Assembly (NCBI RefSeq): GCF_003628445.1
Contig: NZ_RBZO01000031.1
Coordinates: forward strand, 1 to 44,580
Length of the DNA stretch: 44,580 bases
Direction of reading: 5' to 3'
Source: Oceanobacillus bengalensis
GTDB taxonomy: Bacteria; Bacillota; Bacilli; Bacillales; Amphibacillaceae
Positions 34,692 through 43,753 of this stretch are shown here, piece by piece. The notes beneath the pieces are model-generated. The model did no database searches. It saw only the letters and a list, made by a program, of their open reading frames with translations, and had not been told where the DNA came from. Every line of letters starts with the position of its first letter. The first letter of the stretch is position 1. The position numbers and the translations under genes were made by a program.

Positions 34692-36065
34692 TTGTCAGAA
34701 AGAAGAATGGTCATTGCCGGTACAGGTAGTGGGGTAGGAAAAACAACCATAACCATTGGAATAATGGCTGCATTAAGAAAACGTGGACTCGCGGTGCAGG
34801 GATATAAATGTGGGCCCGATTATATTGACCCTACCTATCATACAACGGTAACCAAAAGGAAATCCCGAAATCTGGATAGTTGGATGTTTACAAAAGACAG
34901 GTTACTAGATATTTTTACACATGGAAAGGTAGGCGCTGATATTTCGATTATCGAAGGGGTAATGGGCTTCTTTGATGGAAAAAGTCCACAAACAAATGTC
35001 GGCTCTACTGCAGAGATTAGTATGTTAACGAAAAGTCCCGTACTTCTTGTTGTCGACTGTTCGAGTATGGCCCGTAGTGCTGCAGCAATTGTTAAGGGTT
35101 TTCAATTATTTGCGGAGGCTACCAATATCGTTGGAGTAATCGCAAATCAAGTGGGAAGTGAAGGTCACTTTCAATTAGTAAAGACAGCAATTGAACAAGA
35201 ATGTGGGATACCTGTCATTGGATACTTAAAACGAGAATTAGATATTGAAATTCCAGAGAGACATCTAGGACTGATTCCTACGATTGAAAGAGGAGATTTA
35301 GATTCTTTCTTTGATAGATTAGGAGACTTGGTATTAGAGACAGTTGATATGGATACGTTTTTGGAACTTTCTATTGCAGAACCATTAACAACTTTTAGTG
35401 GCCCCTCGCTTTTTAACAAAAATAAAGAAAAGATTTTAAAAATAGCGGTGGCAAAGGATGCAGCATTTAATACGTATTATCCTGAGAATCTAGAACTGTT
35501 GGAAGAAAATGGTGTAGATATTATATATTTTTCCCCACTGGCTAATGAATGTCTACCAAATGATGTGGACGGGCTTTACCTTGGAGGCAGTTTTCCCGAA
35601 GTGTTTGCAAGGAAACTTGGTAGGAATCGTGTCACAAAAGAGTCCATAAGTACAGCAATTAAAAATGGATTACCAACTTTAGCGGAGTGTGGAGGTTTTA
35701 TGTATTTAACGGAATCAATGGTAACAACAGATAACACCAAACATGAAATGATTGGAATGATTCCTGGTGAAATACAGATGAAACCTACCTTACAGTCACT
35801 TGGTTACCGAGAAATAGTGGGATGTGAAGGGAATTTTTTACTTAAAAGTAATGTAGCAAAAGGTCATGAATTTCATTATTCTACCTATCACCACTCCTCA
35901 GAGATTCCATTTGCCTATGAGGTAGAAGGGATGAGGGGAAAATATAAAGAAGGAATGCTCGCCTACAATGTTGTGGCAGGACTTACTCAAATTCATTTTG
36001 CCTCTTGCCCATCACTAGTTGATCATTGGATTGAAAAATGTTTAGAAATGAAGGCTATGGATTAA
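34692..36065 (+). CDS. cbiA: Cobyrinic acid a,c-diamide synthase CbiA
   Basis: CbiA uses glutamine and ATP to amidate the a and c side chains of cobyrinic acid. The 457 residues have an N-terminal ATP-binding domain (GTGSGVGKTT near residue 9, YKCGPDYIDPTYH, EGVMGFFDG) and a C-terminal glutamine amidotransferase-type domain (LYLGGSFPE, LAECGGFMYL with the Cys, and a HYSTYHHSS region). The start is TTG at 34692, after GGAGGGGGAGA. It is the only ring-amidation step before CobQ in this operon and could serve salvage of incomplete corrinoids. Confidence 0.92.
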   Translation: MSERRMVIAGTGSGVGKTTITIGIMAALRKRGLAVQGYKCGPDYIDPTYHTTVTKRKSRNLDSWMFTKDRLLDIFTHGKVGADISIIEGVMGFFDGKSPQTNVGSTAEISMLTKSPVLLVVDCSSMARSAAAIVKGFQLFAEATNIVGVIANQVGSEGHFQLVKTAIEQECGIPVIGYLKRELDIEIPERHLGLIPTIERGDLDSFFDRLGDLVLETVDMDTFLELSIAEPLTTFSGPSLFNKNKEKILKIAVAKDAAFNTYYPENLELLEENGVDIIYFSPLANECLPNDVDGLYLGGSFPEVFARKLGRNRVTKESISTAIKNGLPTLAECGGFMYLTESMVTTDNTKHEMIGMIPGEIQMKPTLQSLGYREIVGCEGNFLLKSNVAKGHEFHYSTYHHSSEIPFAYEVEGMRGKYKEGMLAYNVVAGLTQIHFASCPSLVDHWIEKCLEMKAMD

Positions 36066-36121
36066 TTATTTAAATTGCTAGATGAAAAAGAGTGATAGAT
36101 TAATAGGAGGTTCGATAGGTT

Positions 36122-36667
36122 ATGGTAAAGCGTAAAAGAAAAGGATTAACATTGGTATATACAGGAGACGGGAAAGGTAAAACAACGGCATCGGTAGGCT
36201 TAGCTGTACGCGCAGTTGGAAGAGGATTTAAAGTAAAAATACTGCAATTTATTAAATCACCAAGACGCTCTTATGGTGAGCAAATTTCATTAGAAAAGCT
36301 AGGGGTAGAGATGGTTCAACTAGGAATTGGATTTACTTGGTTGAAAACACCTGAAGAACATCGTGAAGCTTTAAAGAAGGCTTGGCCAATTGCTAGAGAT
36401 ACAGTGATGAGTGGAGAATATGATTTAGTGATTTTAGATGAGTTAAACAACGCCTTAGCGATTGATACTTTTCCAATTGATGATGTTTTACCATTAGATG
36501 AAGTAATTCACATGATTAAAAACAAACCAGAACATGTTCATCTTGTAATTACAGGAAGGAATGCACATAAAGAAATAAGAGATATAGCTGATCTTGTATC
36601 TGTCGTTGAGGTGGAAAAGCATTATTATGATGAAGGAATACCAGCTGTTAAAGGAATCGAGTTGTAA
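36122..36667 (+). CDS. cobO: Corrinoid adenosyltransferase, CobA/CobO type
   Basis: The enzyme adds the 5'-deoxyadenosyl group from ATP to reduced corrinoids. The 181 residues have the modified P-loop YTGDGKGKTTAS near residue 13, LQFIKSP, LVILDELNNALA near 103, and LVITGRNAH near 141, all canonical for the CobA/BtuR/CobO family (not PduO). AGGAGG lies 13 nt before the ATG. It feeds adenosylated substrates to CobQ and CbiB. Confidence 0.93.
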   Translation: MVKRKRKGLTLVYTGDGKGKTTASVGLAVRAVGRGFKVKILQFIKSPRRSYGEQISLEKLGVEMVQLGIGFTWLKTPEEHREALKKAWPIARDTVMSGEYDLVILDELNNALAIDTFPIDDVLPLDEVIHMIKNKPEHVHLVITGRNAHKEIRDIADLVSVVEVEKHYYDEGIPAVKGIEL

Positions 36668-36701
36668 GCTAATCAGAAAATGAAAGAAGGGACCAGGGAG
36701 C

Positions 36702-37664
36702 ATGGAATACCATCTCACAGCAATTGCATTAGCTATCTTCATTGACTTTTTAATTGGTGATCCTCCAACCTGGCCCCATCCTGTAAAGATGATTGGGAGT
36801 GGAATATCCCTATTAGAAAAAAAGCTGAATCACGGAAAGTCACGTAGAGCCAAAGGGACGTTGATGGTCATTCTAATCGCTTGTGTTACTTTCCTCATTA
36901 CCGCTATTCTTGTCTGTTACTTTTATCGCCTTCATCCGATTGCGGGGATCATTCTAGAGAGTATCCTTATCTCTACGACGATTGCTCAAAAAGGATTAAA
37001 AGATGCCGCTTTATTGGTTTATCGTGCCCTTATGAACGGAGACTTAATGGAAGCAAGGCTTAAGTTATCCTATATTGTTGGCAGGGATACCGACAATCTT
37101 GGTGAAGAAGAGATAGTTAGGGGAACCGTAGAGACCGTTGCAGAGAACACAAGTGATGGGGTGACTGCTCCCTTATTTTGGGGGCTGATTGGTGGGGCAC
37201 CACTTGCTTTTGTGTACCGGGCAATTAATACATGTGATTCGATGGTTGGTTATAAAAACGAAAAATATCAAGACTTTGGATGGGCTTCCGCTAGATTGGA
37301 TGATTTGGTGAATTGGATACCAAGTCGACTCACTGCTTTCCTTATGTTATTAGGAAATAGACCAGAGAATATGAGTGTGAAAAATGCATGGAAAATCTTA
37401 TTCCGGGATGCCAAAAGCCATCCAAGCCCGAATAGTGGTTGGTTGGAAGCAGCAGTAGCAGCTCTTCTGGGAATTCAACTTGGTGGAGTGAATTATTATA
37501 AAGGAGTCAAATCGAATAGAGCAAAAATGGGAGATCCTATTGTATCTTTAAGTAAAGAACATATATCGAAGACAAATAAGATATTAATACGAACCAGCCT
37601 TTTATTCTTACTTATTTTATGGCTAGGAGGGATACTTTTTGAATTTGCCACAGCATGGTTCTAA
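36702..37664 (+). CDS. cbiB: Adenosylcobinamide-phosphate synthase CbiB
   Basis: CbiB is a membrane protein that joins cobyric acid to (R)-1-amino-2-propanol phosphate. The 320 residues include the conserved IDFLIGDPPTWPHPVKMIG (about 14-32), VGRDTDNLGEEEI, ETVAENTSDGVTAPLFW, and INTCDSMVGYKNEKY, with hydrophobic helices between. GGGAG lies before the ATG. The 3' end overlaps cobD by 26 nt. Confidence 0.94.
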   Translation: MEYHLTAIALAIFIDFLIGDPPTWPHPVKMIGSGISLLEKKLNHGKSRRAKGTLMVILIACVTFLITAILVCYFYRLHPIAGIILESILISTTIAQKGLKDAALLVYRALMNGDLMEARLKLSYIVGRDTDNLGEEEIVRGTVETVAENTSDGVTAPLFWGLIGGAPLAFVYRAINTCDSMVGYKNEKYQDFGWASARLDDLVNWIPSRLTAFLMLLGNRPENMSVKNAWKILFRDAKSHPSPNSGWLEAAVAALLGIQLGGVNYYKGVKSNRAKMGDPIVSLSKEHISKTNKILIRTSLLFLLILWLGGILFEFATAWF

Positions 37665-38715
37665 CCCGCAATATATATATGATAAGATGGGCATTCCAAA
37701 GCCAGATAAATGGATTGATTTAAGTGCCAATATTAATCCATTGGGTCCACCTGATAATCTAATGAAAAGATGGGTGGATTTTTACAATGAGATAAGTGAT
37801 TACCCAGATCCACATGCACTGTTGTTAAAGAAACAGATTGCTAAAATAACGGACGTAGATATAGGCTCCATCTTAATTGGAAATGGGGGATCCGAGCTAA
37901 TTACATTATTAGGTCGGGTATTCGCTGGAAAGAATGTGCTCATTATTGAACCAGCCTTTTCTGAGTATGAGAAGGTTTGTCGTGCAAATGACTGTCGAAT
38001 TTTTTATCACCAGTTGAATGAGTCGGAATGGAAATGGGAAGAGAATGAAATGGCTGAAAAACTAGACGATATGGATGTCGTATTTTTATGTAACCCTAAC
38101 AATCCAACTGGCATTCACTACCCCTATTCAGTAATCGTTAAGCTTATAAAAGAGTGCGCACAAAGGAATATCTTTCTAATTGTTGATGAAGCCTTTTATG
38201 ACTTTTTAGAAGACTATGTACCGATTACTCCTTTAGTAAATAAATACGAACATTTAATTATTCTTCGTTCCATGACGAAGATGTTTGCTATTCCTGGGTT
38301 ACGATTAGGATATATGCTTGCGAATCAACAGATTATAGAAAAATTGACGACATATCAGCCGCATTGGAGTGTAAATACCTTGGCTCTTTTGGCAGGACAA
38401 GTATGTCTACAGGATGGCGCATTTGTTCAAAACACGACAGGATATATACGTTTTGAAAGGGAAAGGTTATTTTCATTCTTTCGAAAAGAAGGTTTTGCTT
38501 TCTCACCTTCACAAGTTAATTTTTATTTATTACGGGATCCATTGGAGAAAAATCAATTGTCCCTATTTGAGTTCCTACTAAGGAAAGGTATTGTCCCGAG
38601 GCATACGTATAATTTTCCTGGTTTAGAAGGAAAATGGCTCAGGTTTGCTATTAAAAGTACAGAAGAAAATAATCAACTTATGGAGGTGTTGAAGGATTGG
38701 AAACAGCGTCCATAA
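37639..38715 (+). CDS. cobD: L-threonine-O-3-phosphate decarboxylase CobD
   Basis: CobD is a PLP enzyme of the class I/II aminotransferase fold that makes aminopropanol phosphate, the substrate of CbiB. The 358 residues show DLSANINPLGPP near 25, CNPNNPTGIHYP near 152, VDEAFYDF, and the PLP-lysine segment RSMTKMFAIPGLRLGY near 211. The start is TTG at 37639 with AGGAGG eight bases upstream. It overlaps cbiB and cobU at its two ends, consistent with a translationally coupled pathway. Confidence 0.92.
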   Translation: MNLPQHGSNPQYIYDKMGIPKPDKWIDLSANINPLGPPDNLMKRWVDFYNEISDYPDPHALLLKKQIAKITDVDIGSILIGNGGSELITLLGRVFAGKNVLIIEPAFSEYEKVCRANDCRIFYHQLNESEWKWEENEMAEKLDDMDVVFLCNPNNPTGIHYPYSVIVKLIKECAQRNIFLIVDEAFYDFLEDYVPITPLVNKYEHLIILRSMTKMFAIPGLRLGYMLANQQIIEKLTTYQPHWSVNTLALLAGQVCLQDGAFVQNTTGYIRFERERLFSFFRKEGFAFSPSQVNFYLLRDPLEKNQLSLFEFLLRKGIVPRHTYNFPGLEGKWLRFAIKSTEENNQLMEVLKDWKQRP

Positions 38716-39269
38716 CGTTTATCACCGGTGGAGTGCGTAGTGGAAAAAGCAGCTTTGCTGAAAGAGTGGCGTTGAATAAAGCAATGGAAATTGGGGGGGC
38801 TCTTCATTATATCGCGACAAGTGAGTCATTCGACGGCGAGATGAAGGAAAGAATTGCACTTCACAGGAAGGATAGAAATGAAAGTGGTTCTTCATGGAAA
38901 ACGTGGGAACAAGCAACCAACATTGGCTCAGTAGCATTTCAGTTTCATGAAAATGATGTTCTTCTATTGGATTGTTTAACCACCTTATTATCGAATGAGT
39001 TATTTGCTCATGAATTAGATAAGAGTAAGCCGTTACTTCATAAAGAAGAAGTTTTCCATCATATATGGACTGGAATAAAAATGTTAGCCAATAATTGTAA
39101 CCATTTGGTTCTTGTGAGTAATGAGGTTTTATCTGATCCAATCCCTCAGAATGAACAGATGATGAGCTATTGTCAACTTTTAGGGAATTTACACAAGCAA
39201 ATTACAAGCATTGCTAAACAAGCATATGTTGTCGAAGCGGGTATACCTTTACTTATGAAGGAGGGATAA
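38697..39269 (+). CDS. cobU: Adenosylcobinamide kinase / guanylyltransferase CobU
   Basis: CobU phosphorylates adenosylcobinamide and transfers GMP to make AdoCbi-GDP. The 190 residues have the P-loop ITGGVRSGKSSFAERVA near residue 9, IALHRKDR containing the His expected to carry GMP (near 57), LLLDCLTTLLSNEL, and VSNEVLSDPIP. The start is TTG at 38697 with GGAGGTG upstream, overlapping cobD by 19 nt. A second, reduced CobU-like protein occurs later in the operon. Confidence 0.92.
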   Translation: METASITFITGGVRSGKSSFAERVALNKAMEIGGALHYIATSESFDGEMKERIALHRKDRNESGSSWKTWEQATNIGSVAFQFHENDVLLLDCLTTLLSNELFAHELDKSKPLLHKEEVFHHIWTGIKMLANNCNHLVLVSNEVLSDPIPQNEQMMSYCQLLGNLHKQITSIAKQAYVVEAGIPLLMKEG

Positions 39270-39272
39270 ATT

Positions 39273-40781
39273 ATGAGAGGGATTATGATTCAAGGAACTG
39301 CCTCGGATGTAGGGAAAAGTTTAATAACAACTGGGTTATGCCGCCTATTTGTACAGGAGGGTGTGAAAGTCACTCCATATAAATCGCAAAATATGTCAAA
39401 CAATTCCTATGTAACGGTGGATGGAAAAGAGATTGGACGGGCTCAAGGGATACAAGCAGAAGCGGCTCAAACGGAGGCGACAGCATGGATGAATCCGATT
39501 CTCTTAAAACCACGATCAGATGTACAATCGGAAGTGGTTCTATTTGGAAAGAGAGAGGAAACATTATCTGGGAGAGATTATCGAGAAAAGTTCTATAGAA
39601 AAGGGCTGGAAGCTATCCAATCTTCCTTGGATTATTTAGAAAAAGAGTTTGATATGGTTGTGATAGAAGGAGCTGGTAGTCCAGCAGAAATCAATCTAAA
39701 CGACAGAGAGCTCGTGAATATGAAGGTAGCGGAACTTGCGGATGTGCCAGTCATTTTAGTGGCTGATATTGAACGTGGCGGTGTTTTTGCCAATATTATT
39801 GGTACATTGGAACTACTTACCCCAGAGGAACGAAGACGGGTACAGGGACTAATCATTAATAAATTTCGAGGAGATATCGGGTTATTTCAAGATGGTGTAA
39901 AGTGGTTGGAAGAAAAAACGAGCATTCCAGTACTTGGTGTTCTTCCCTATATAGAGAACCATCAAATCGATGGGGAAGATTCCTTGTCCATCAAGTCACA
40001 GTTTTATATGAAACGAGAGAAGCCAATTGATATTGTTGTTCTTTCTTTGTCCTATATATCCAATTACAGTGATATCGAGCCATTTCTTTATGAGGAGGAT
40101 GTCTCCGTTCGATTTGTAAAAGAGGCATCCGATTTTGGTAGACCAGACGCTGTCATTATTCCAGGAACGAAAAGTACTATCCATGATTTGCGTGAAATCA
40201 ACGACTCAGGGCTACAGGAACAACTATATAACTTTGTTGAGCATGGTGGTTTTATGGTGGGTATTTGCGGTGGTTTTCAAATGATGGGGCTGGAGATAAT
40301 CGATCAGTCAGGCTCAGATACGGGGAATAAGGGAGAGCGAGTTAAAGGGATAAGTTTTATTCCAGCTCGAACTTACTTCTTTGAGGAGAAAGAAACAATT
40401 CGTGTGAAAGGACACTACCATACTAATACAAAGTTAAATGGAAATGAATCCATTGAGGGTTATGAAATCCATTTAGGGAAAACAGTGATAATTGGAGAAG
40501 AAGCTCCATTCCTTAAATTGGAAGATGGGAGAAACGAAGGGTATTACAGTCTTGATGGGAAAATAATAGGTACCTACGTACATCATCTTTTCCATAATGA
40601 TGAATGGAGAAATACATGGTTGAATGAAATTCGTAAATGGAAGCATCAACCTATAAAGGATGTAGTGTATACAAGGGAGTTAAAAGAGGATCGGTATGAC
40701 AGACTTGCTTTTCAAATGAAAAGTCACTTGAACTGGGAAAAGATAAAAGATATTACATATGGATGGGATAGGGAAAAATGA
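39273..40781 (+). CDS. cobQ: Cobyric acid synthase CobQ
   Basis: CobQ amidates the four remaining side chains of adenosylcobyrinic acid a,c-diamide, giving adenosylcobyric acid. The 502 residues have an ATP-binding domain (GTASDVGKSLITTGLCR, YKSQNMSNNSYVT, EGAGSPAEINL, DIERGGVFA) and a C-terminal amidotransferase domain (IPGTKSTIHDL, GICGGFQMMG with the Cys near 332, GTYVHHLF). GGAGG precedes the ATG. The stop overlaps the cobS start (ATGA). Confidence 0.95.
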   Translation: MRGIMIQGTASDVGKSLITTGLCRLFVQEGVKVTPYKSQNMSNNSYVTVDGKEIGRAQGIQAEAAQTEATAWMNPILLKPRSDVQSEVVLFGKREETLSGRDYREKFYRKGLEAIQSSLDYLEKEFDMVVIEGAGSPAEINLNDRELVNMKVAELADVPVILVADIERGGVFANIIGTLELLTPEERRRVQGLIINKFRGDIGLFQDGVKWLEEKTSIPVLGVLPYIENHQIDGEDSLSIKSQFYMKREKPIDIVVLSLSYISNYSDIEPFLYEEDVSVRFVKEASDFGRPDAVIIPGTKSTIHDLREINDSGLQEQLYNFVEHGGFMVGICGGFQMMGLEIIDQSGSDTGNKGERVKGISFIPARTYFFEEKETIRVKGHYHTNTKLNGNESIEGYEIHLGKTVIIGEEAPFLKLEDGRNEGYYSLDGKIIGTYVHHLFHNDEWRNTWLNEIRKWKHQPIKDVVYTRELKEDRYDRLAFQMKSHLNWEKIKDITYGWDREK

Positions 40782-41569
40782 AGATGCTCAGAGGATTCTT
40801 CATTTCTCTGCAATTTTTAACTGCTTTTCCGATTAACAAGTCCTTTCCAATGGATAAGGTGCATATCGAGAAAAGTATTCAATCCTTTCCTTTATTGGGT
40901 TTGTTGCAAGGAGTTTTATACAGTTCATTGCTATATGTACTTTTGGAATGGACACCTTTTTCAGTATTAGCCGTTGCATTTATCGTCTGGCTCTGCACCA
41001 TCATTATCACTGGAGGAATCCATTTGGATGGGTGGATGGATGCTAGTGATGCCTTTTTCTCTTACCAGGATAAAGAAAAAAGACTAGAAATCATGAAGGA
41101 TCCACGAATGGGGGCTTTTGGAGCGCTTTCTGTTCTTGTTCTGCTAAGCTCAAGGTTATTATTCATCTATGAAATTACCGTATTTGTAAGTGACCTATCA
41201 TTCTTCCTTATTCTATTCATTCCTTTTATGAGTAAAGTAGTAATGGGAATGGTGCTTTTAAGGGTACCAGCAGCTAAGCCAGATGGACTGGCATTCTTTT
41301 TCAAGAAAGCAGGTAACCCTAGTACATTAAATATTTATCCTATTTATTTGATTGCATTGCTCGGACTTATTGCTGTTATTGATATGCATGTACTTTTACT
41401 AGCGCTTTTCATTGTAGTAGTTGCGGTAGGATGTTTTTTCTTCATTCGGAAAAAGTCTGTAACGTGGTTTGGTGGAATAACAGGGGATGTACTTGGAGCT
41501 TCTGTAGAGGGGACTGAAAATGTTTTATGGATGACACTGTGGCTATTACATTATTTCGTCATGGGTTAA
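40778..41569 (+). CDS. cobS: Adenosylcobinamide-GDP ribazoletransferase CobS
   Basis: CobS is a membrane enzyme that joins AdoCbi-GDP to alpha-ribazole (phosphate). The 263 residues begin with the conserved FFISLQFLTAFP, carry HLDGWMDASDAFFS (the DGxxDxxD motif, near 88), and KDPRMGAFGAL. Several hydrophobic helices follow. Its end overlaps the next gene by 43 nt. Confidence 0.93.
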   Translation: MKMLRGFFISLQFLTAFPINKSFPMDKVHIEKSIQSFPLLGLLQGVLYSSLLYVLLEWTPFSVLAVAFIVWLCTIIITGGIHLDGWMDASDAFFSYQDKEKRLEIMKDPRMGAFGALSVLVLLSSRLLFIYEITVFVSDLSFFLILFIPFMSKVVMGMVLLRVPAAKPDGLAFFFKKAGNPSTLNIYPIYLIALLGLIAVIDMHVLLLALFIVVVAVGCFFFIRKKSVTWFGGITGDVLGASVEGTENVLWMTLWLLHYFVMG

Positions 41570-42153
41570 CAGAGGGAAATAGGAAGAGGATGTATATGGG
41601 ATGGAATGATTCTCCCTTGTGTAAAGAAGCAATTCAACAATTATCGACTTATCAATTTAATAAAGAAACCTATGACATATTTGTATCCAGTGATTTAAAG
41701 CGATGTTTGTCTACGATCAATCTATTATTCCCTCATGTTGACCCGTTGACTCTACGCGAATTAAGAGAAATTAACTTCGGAATTTTTCAAGGGAAAACAT
41801 ATGAGGAATTAAAAGAGAGGAAAGAATACCAGCAATGGCTGAATAATATGCTGACTTATTCTCCTCCAGGTGGTGAGAACTTTAGCCAGTTTACCAAGAG
41901 AGTAGAAAAAGGATGGAATAGATTAGTTGACACTATGGTACAACAGGATTATCGGAAGGCGTTCATTGTGACACATGGTGGTGTAATTCGGTATTTACTA
42001 GATAAGTTGTCTCCATGTGAAAAAGAATTTTGGGAGTGGGAAATTCTGCACGGTACGGGATATGTGTTGACATTTAACTGGAATCAATTAAGGAGGGGAG
42101 CGCATTGCATTTCATTACAGGAGGTGCCTTTAACGGGAAGCGAGCCTGGGTAA
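41527..42153 (+). CDS. cobC: Histidine phosphatase, probable alpha-ribazole phosphatase CobC
   Basis: The 208-residue phosphoglycerate-mutase-like protein has the catalytic FRHGLTEGN near residue 10, SDLKRC (second Arg), LREINFGIFQGKTYEEL (Glu), and VTHGGVIRYLL (second His near 156). In this context it should remove phosphate from alpha-ribazole phosphate or adenosylcobalamin phosphate. It starts at ATG 41527 inside cobS with no strong ribosome site of its own. A second paralogue ends the operon. Confidence 0.85.
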   Translation: MDDTVAITLFRHGLTEGNRKRMYMGWNDSPLCKEAIQQLSTYQFNKETYDIFVSSDLKRCLSTINLLFPHVDPLTLRELREINFGIFQGKTYEELKERKEYQQWLNNMLTYSPPGGENFSQFTKRVEKGWNRLVDTMVQQDYRKAFIVTHGGVIRYLLDKLSPCEKEFWEWEILHGTGYVLTFNWNQLRRGAHCISLQEVPLTGSEPG

Positions 42154-42542
42154 ATAAGAACTATCAGGAAGCGGAATGGATTTCTGCCTACAAAGGAGAG
42201 TTGTTATTGGAAAATCCCGCCATTTTGCAAAGTTCGAAAATTGTATTGGAAGGGGTAGAGTTGTGGACCAAAGAACTGTCCGCAAAAATGACAATCAATC
42301 AAGCTAGGGAATATTTGAAGAAAGTGATAGAGGATTGGCTAGAATGGGAAAGTTTAAGTTCCGACCGTAAAATCATCGTCATTGGTACAGATATTATGAA
42401 AGGAATTGTACCTGTGGAAAAAGAGAATAGAAATTGGCGGGATTTAACAGGATGGTTTTATCAAGACCTTTCTCTTAGGTGTGAGCGTGTTGATTTAATT
42501 TGGTATGGTATTAATCGGACACTAAAGGGGAGTGGATTGTAA
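42105..42542 (+). CDS. CobU-like protein lacking the catalytic His
   Basis: The 145-residue protein opens HFITGGAFNGKRAWVNK and has the C-terminal CobU-like segment KGIVPVEKENRNWRDLTGWFY (near 104). Compared with CobU, the P-loop GGxRSGKS is GGAFNGKR, so the Ser/Thr that binds Mg-nucleotide is Arg. The HR motif that carries GMP is absent, replaced by IVLEGVELWTKELS. It is ~45 residues shorter than the CobU in the same operon. The start is TTG 42105 after AGGAGGGG. It is probably not a standard kinase; it might bind a cobinamide or assist CobU/CobS. Confidence 0.75.
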   Translation: MHFITGGAFNGKRAWVNKNYQEAEWISAYKGELLLENPAILQSSKIVLEGVELWTKELSAKMTINQAREYLKKVIEDWLEWESLSSDRKIIVIGTDIMKGIVPVEKENRNWRDLTGWFYQDLSLRCERVDLIWYGINRTLKGSGL

Positions 42543-42543
42543 A

Positions 42544-43037
42544 ATGGGTGCTAGAAAAATGAGTATATTAGCTTTGTTTATTACACTGTCTGTTATCGGT
42601 GCAGCCATTAAGGTACCTGCAATTCTTGGAAGTGTCGCATTAGACTCCTTTCCAGCCTTACTTGTGCCACATTTTTTGGTGCAGGACCAGGTGCTATAGT
42701 CGGAGGACTTGGGCATATGATATCGGCTTTAACTGGCGGGATGCCCCTTGGATCTCTTCATTTTATTATTGCACTAGAAATGGCTCTCCTTGTTTTCATA
42801 TTTGCTATGTTATTTCGAAGAGGGAAAAAACGTTTAGCGAGTATTCTTTTTGTTATTGGAAATGCCTTTGTTTCCCCAATACCTTTTATCTATTTGTTTG
42901 ACTTGACCTTTTATTTTGCACTTTTACCTTCTTTATTTATAGGTTCTTTATTAAATACAGCTATAGCTTGGGTTGTTACTCCTCCTTTAACTACTAAAAT
43001 TCAAGGGATTTATCATAGAGGCGAGGTGAAAGGATGA
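42544..43037 (+). pseudogene. cblT: alpha-ribazole transporter CblT-like (ECF S component), frameshifted
   Basis: The start frame (MGARKMSILALFITLSVIG...) runs 51 codons to a stop at 42697-42699. From about 42665 a different frame continues as TFFGAGPGAIVGGLGHMIS and on to 43037. A single missing base near 42661-42668 (CTTGTGCC in place of something like CTTGCTGCC) explains this. The rejoined protein is ~164 residues with five or six membrane helices, the size of an ECF-transporter substrate subunit. Identity as CblT rests on its place directly before the cblS-like gene. Either gene loss or a sequence error. Confidence 0.7.
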
Positions 43038-43738
43038 GAGATGCGCTTTACATTCCTATTAGCAAAGACGAGAAGCTTGTGATTACTACTGATAATAGTG
43101 GGGCTATTGGAATGAAGGAACAAGATGCTGTAAAGGTTCCATATAAAACAGTTAGTTACCATTCATTTAGAGTAGCGATAATGGAATGCTTGGCCACAGG
43201 AGCCACACCTATTTCCATTGTTATTCAAAACTTTTGCGGGGAGGAGGCTTGGGATGAAATCGTTACTGGAGTGAAAAAGGGATTATTGGAACTTCAAATG
43301 GAAAACGTACCTATTACAGGAAGTACAGAAAGTAATTTTCCACTATCCCAATCGGCAATGGGGTTAAGTGTGATTGGAAAAAAATCAAATGTAAGTAATA
43401 TGGAACAACAAGACATACAGCAACAACATATTGCATTGATTGGGTTGCCATTGGTAGGAGAAGAAGTGATATCCCAAGCTGATAAAATCGCACCATTATC
43501 TATATTTAAAGAAATATGTAGTATTCAAGATGTAACTGTATGGCCAGTTGGGTCAAAGGGCGTACTCCACGAACTAGAGCGAATGATTCCTGGTTTGGAG
43601 AAAAATGGGACGACATCATCCTCTAAAGTTGACTTGATAAAATCGGGAGGACCATCGACCTCCTTTTTGGTTGCATATCCTTTTAAATCGGAACAAAGAA
43701 TAAAAGAAATTGCGGGGAAACATTTTTATAAACTATAG
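43034..43738 (+). CDS. cblS: alpha-ribazole kinase CblS-like (AIR synthase-related)
   Basis: The 234-residue protein is a diverged ThiL/PurM-like kinase (LVITTDNSGAIGMKEQDAVKVP near the start, VAIMECLATGATPISIVIQN, PITGSTESNFP near 94). From established work in Listeria and Geobacillus, CblS phosphorylates alpha-ribazole imported by CblT, replacing CobT. Position after a cblT-like gene and inside a cob operon supports this. It starts at ATG 43034 within the ATGA overlap with the cblT stop. Confidence 0.82.
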   Translation: MRDALYIPISKDEKLVITTDNSGAIGMKEQDAVKVPYKTVSYHSFRVAIMECLATGATPISIVIQNFCGEEAWDEIVTGVKKGLLELQMENVPITGSTESNFPLSQSAMGLSVIGKKSNVSNMEQQDIQQQHIALIGLPLVGEEVISQADKIAPLSIFKEICSIQDVTVWPVGSKGVLHELERMIPGLEKNGTTSSSKVDLIKSGGPSTSFLVAYPFKSEQRIKEIAGKHFYKL

Positions 43739-43753
43739 TAGGAGGAGATTACC

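Noticed and set aside
43034-43738. Second thiamine-monophosphate kinase (ThiL)
   Set aside because: It is shorter, lacks the GGEDFEL motif of the ThiL in this window, and lies in a cob operon after a cblT-like gene.
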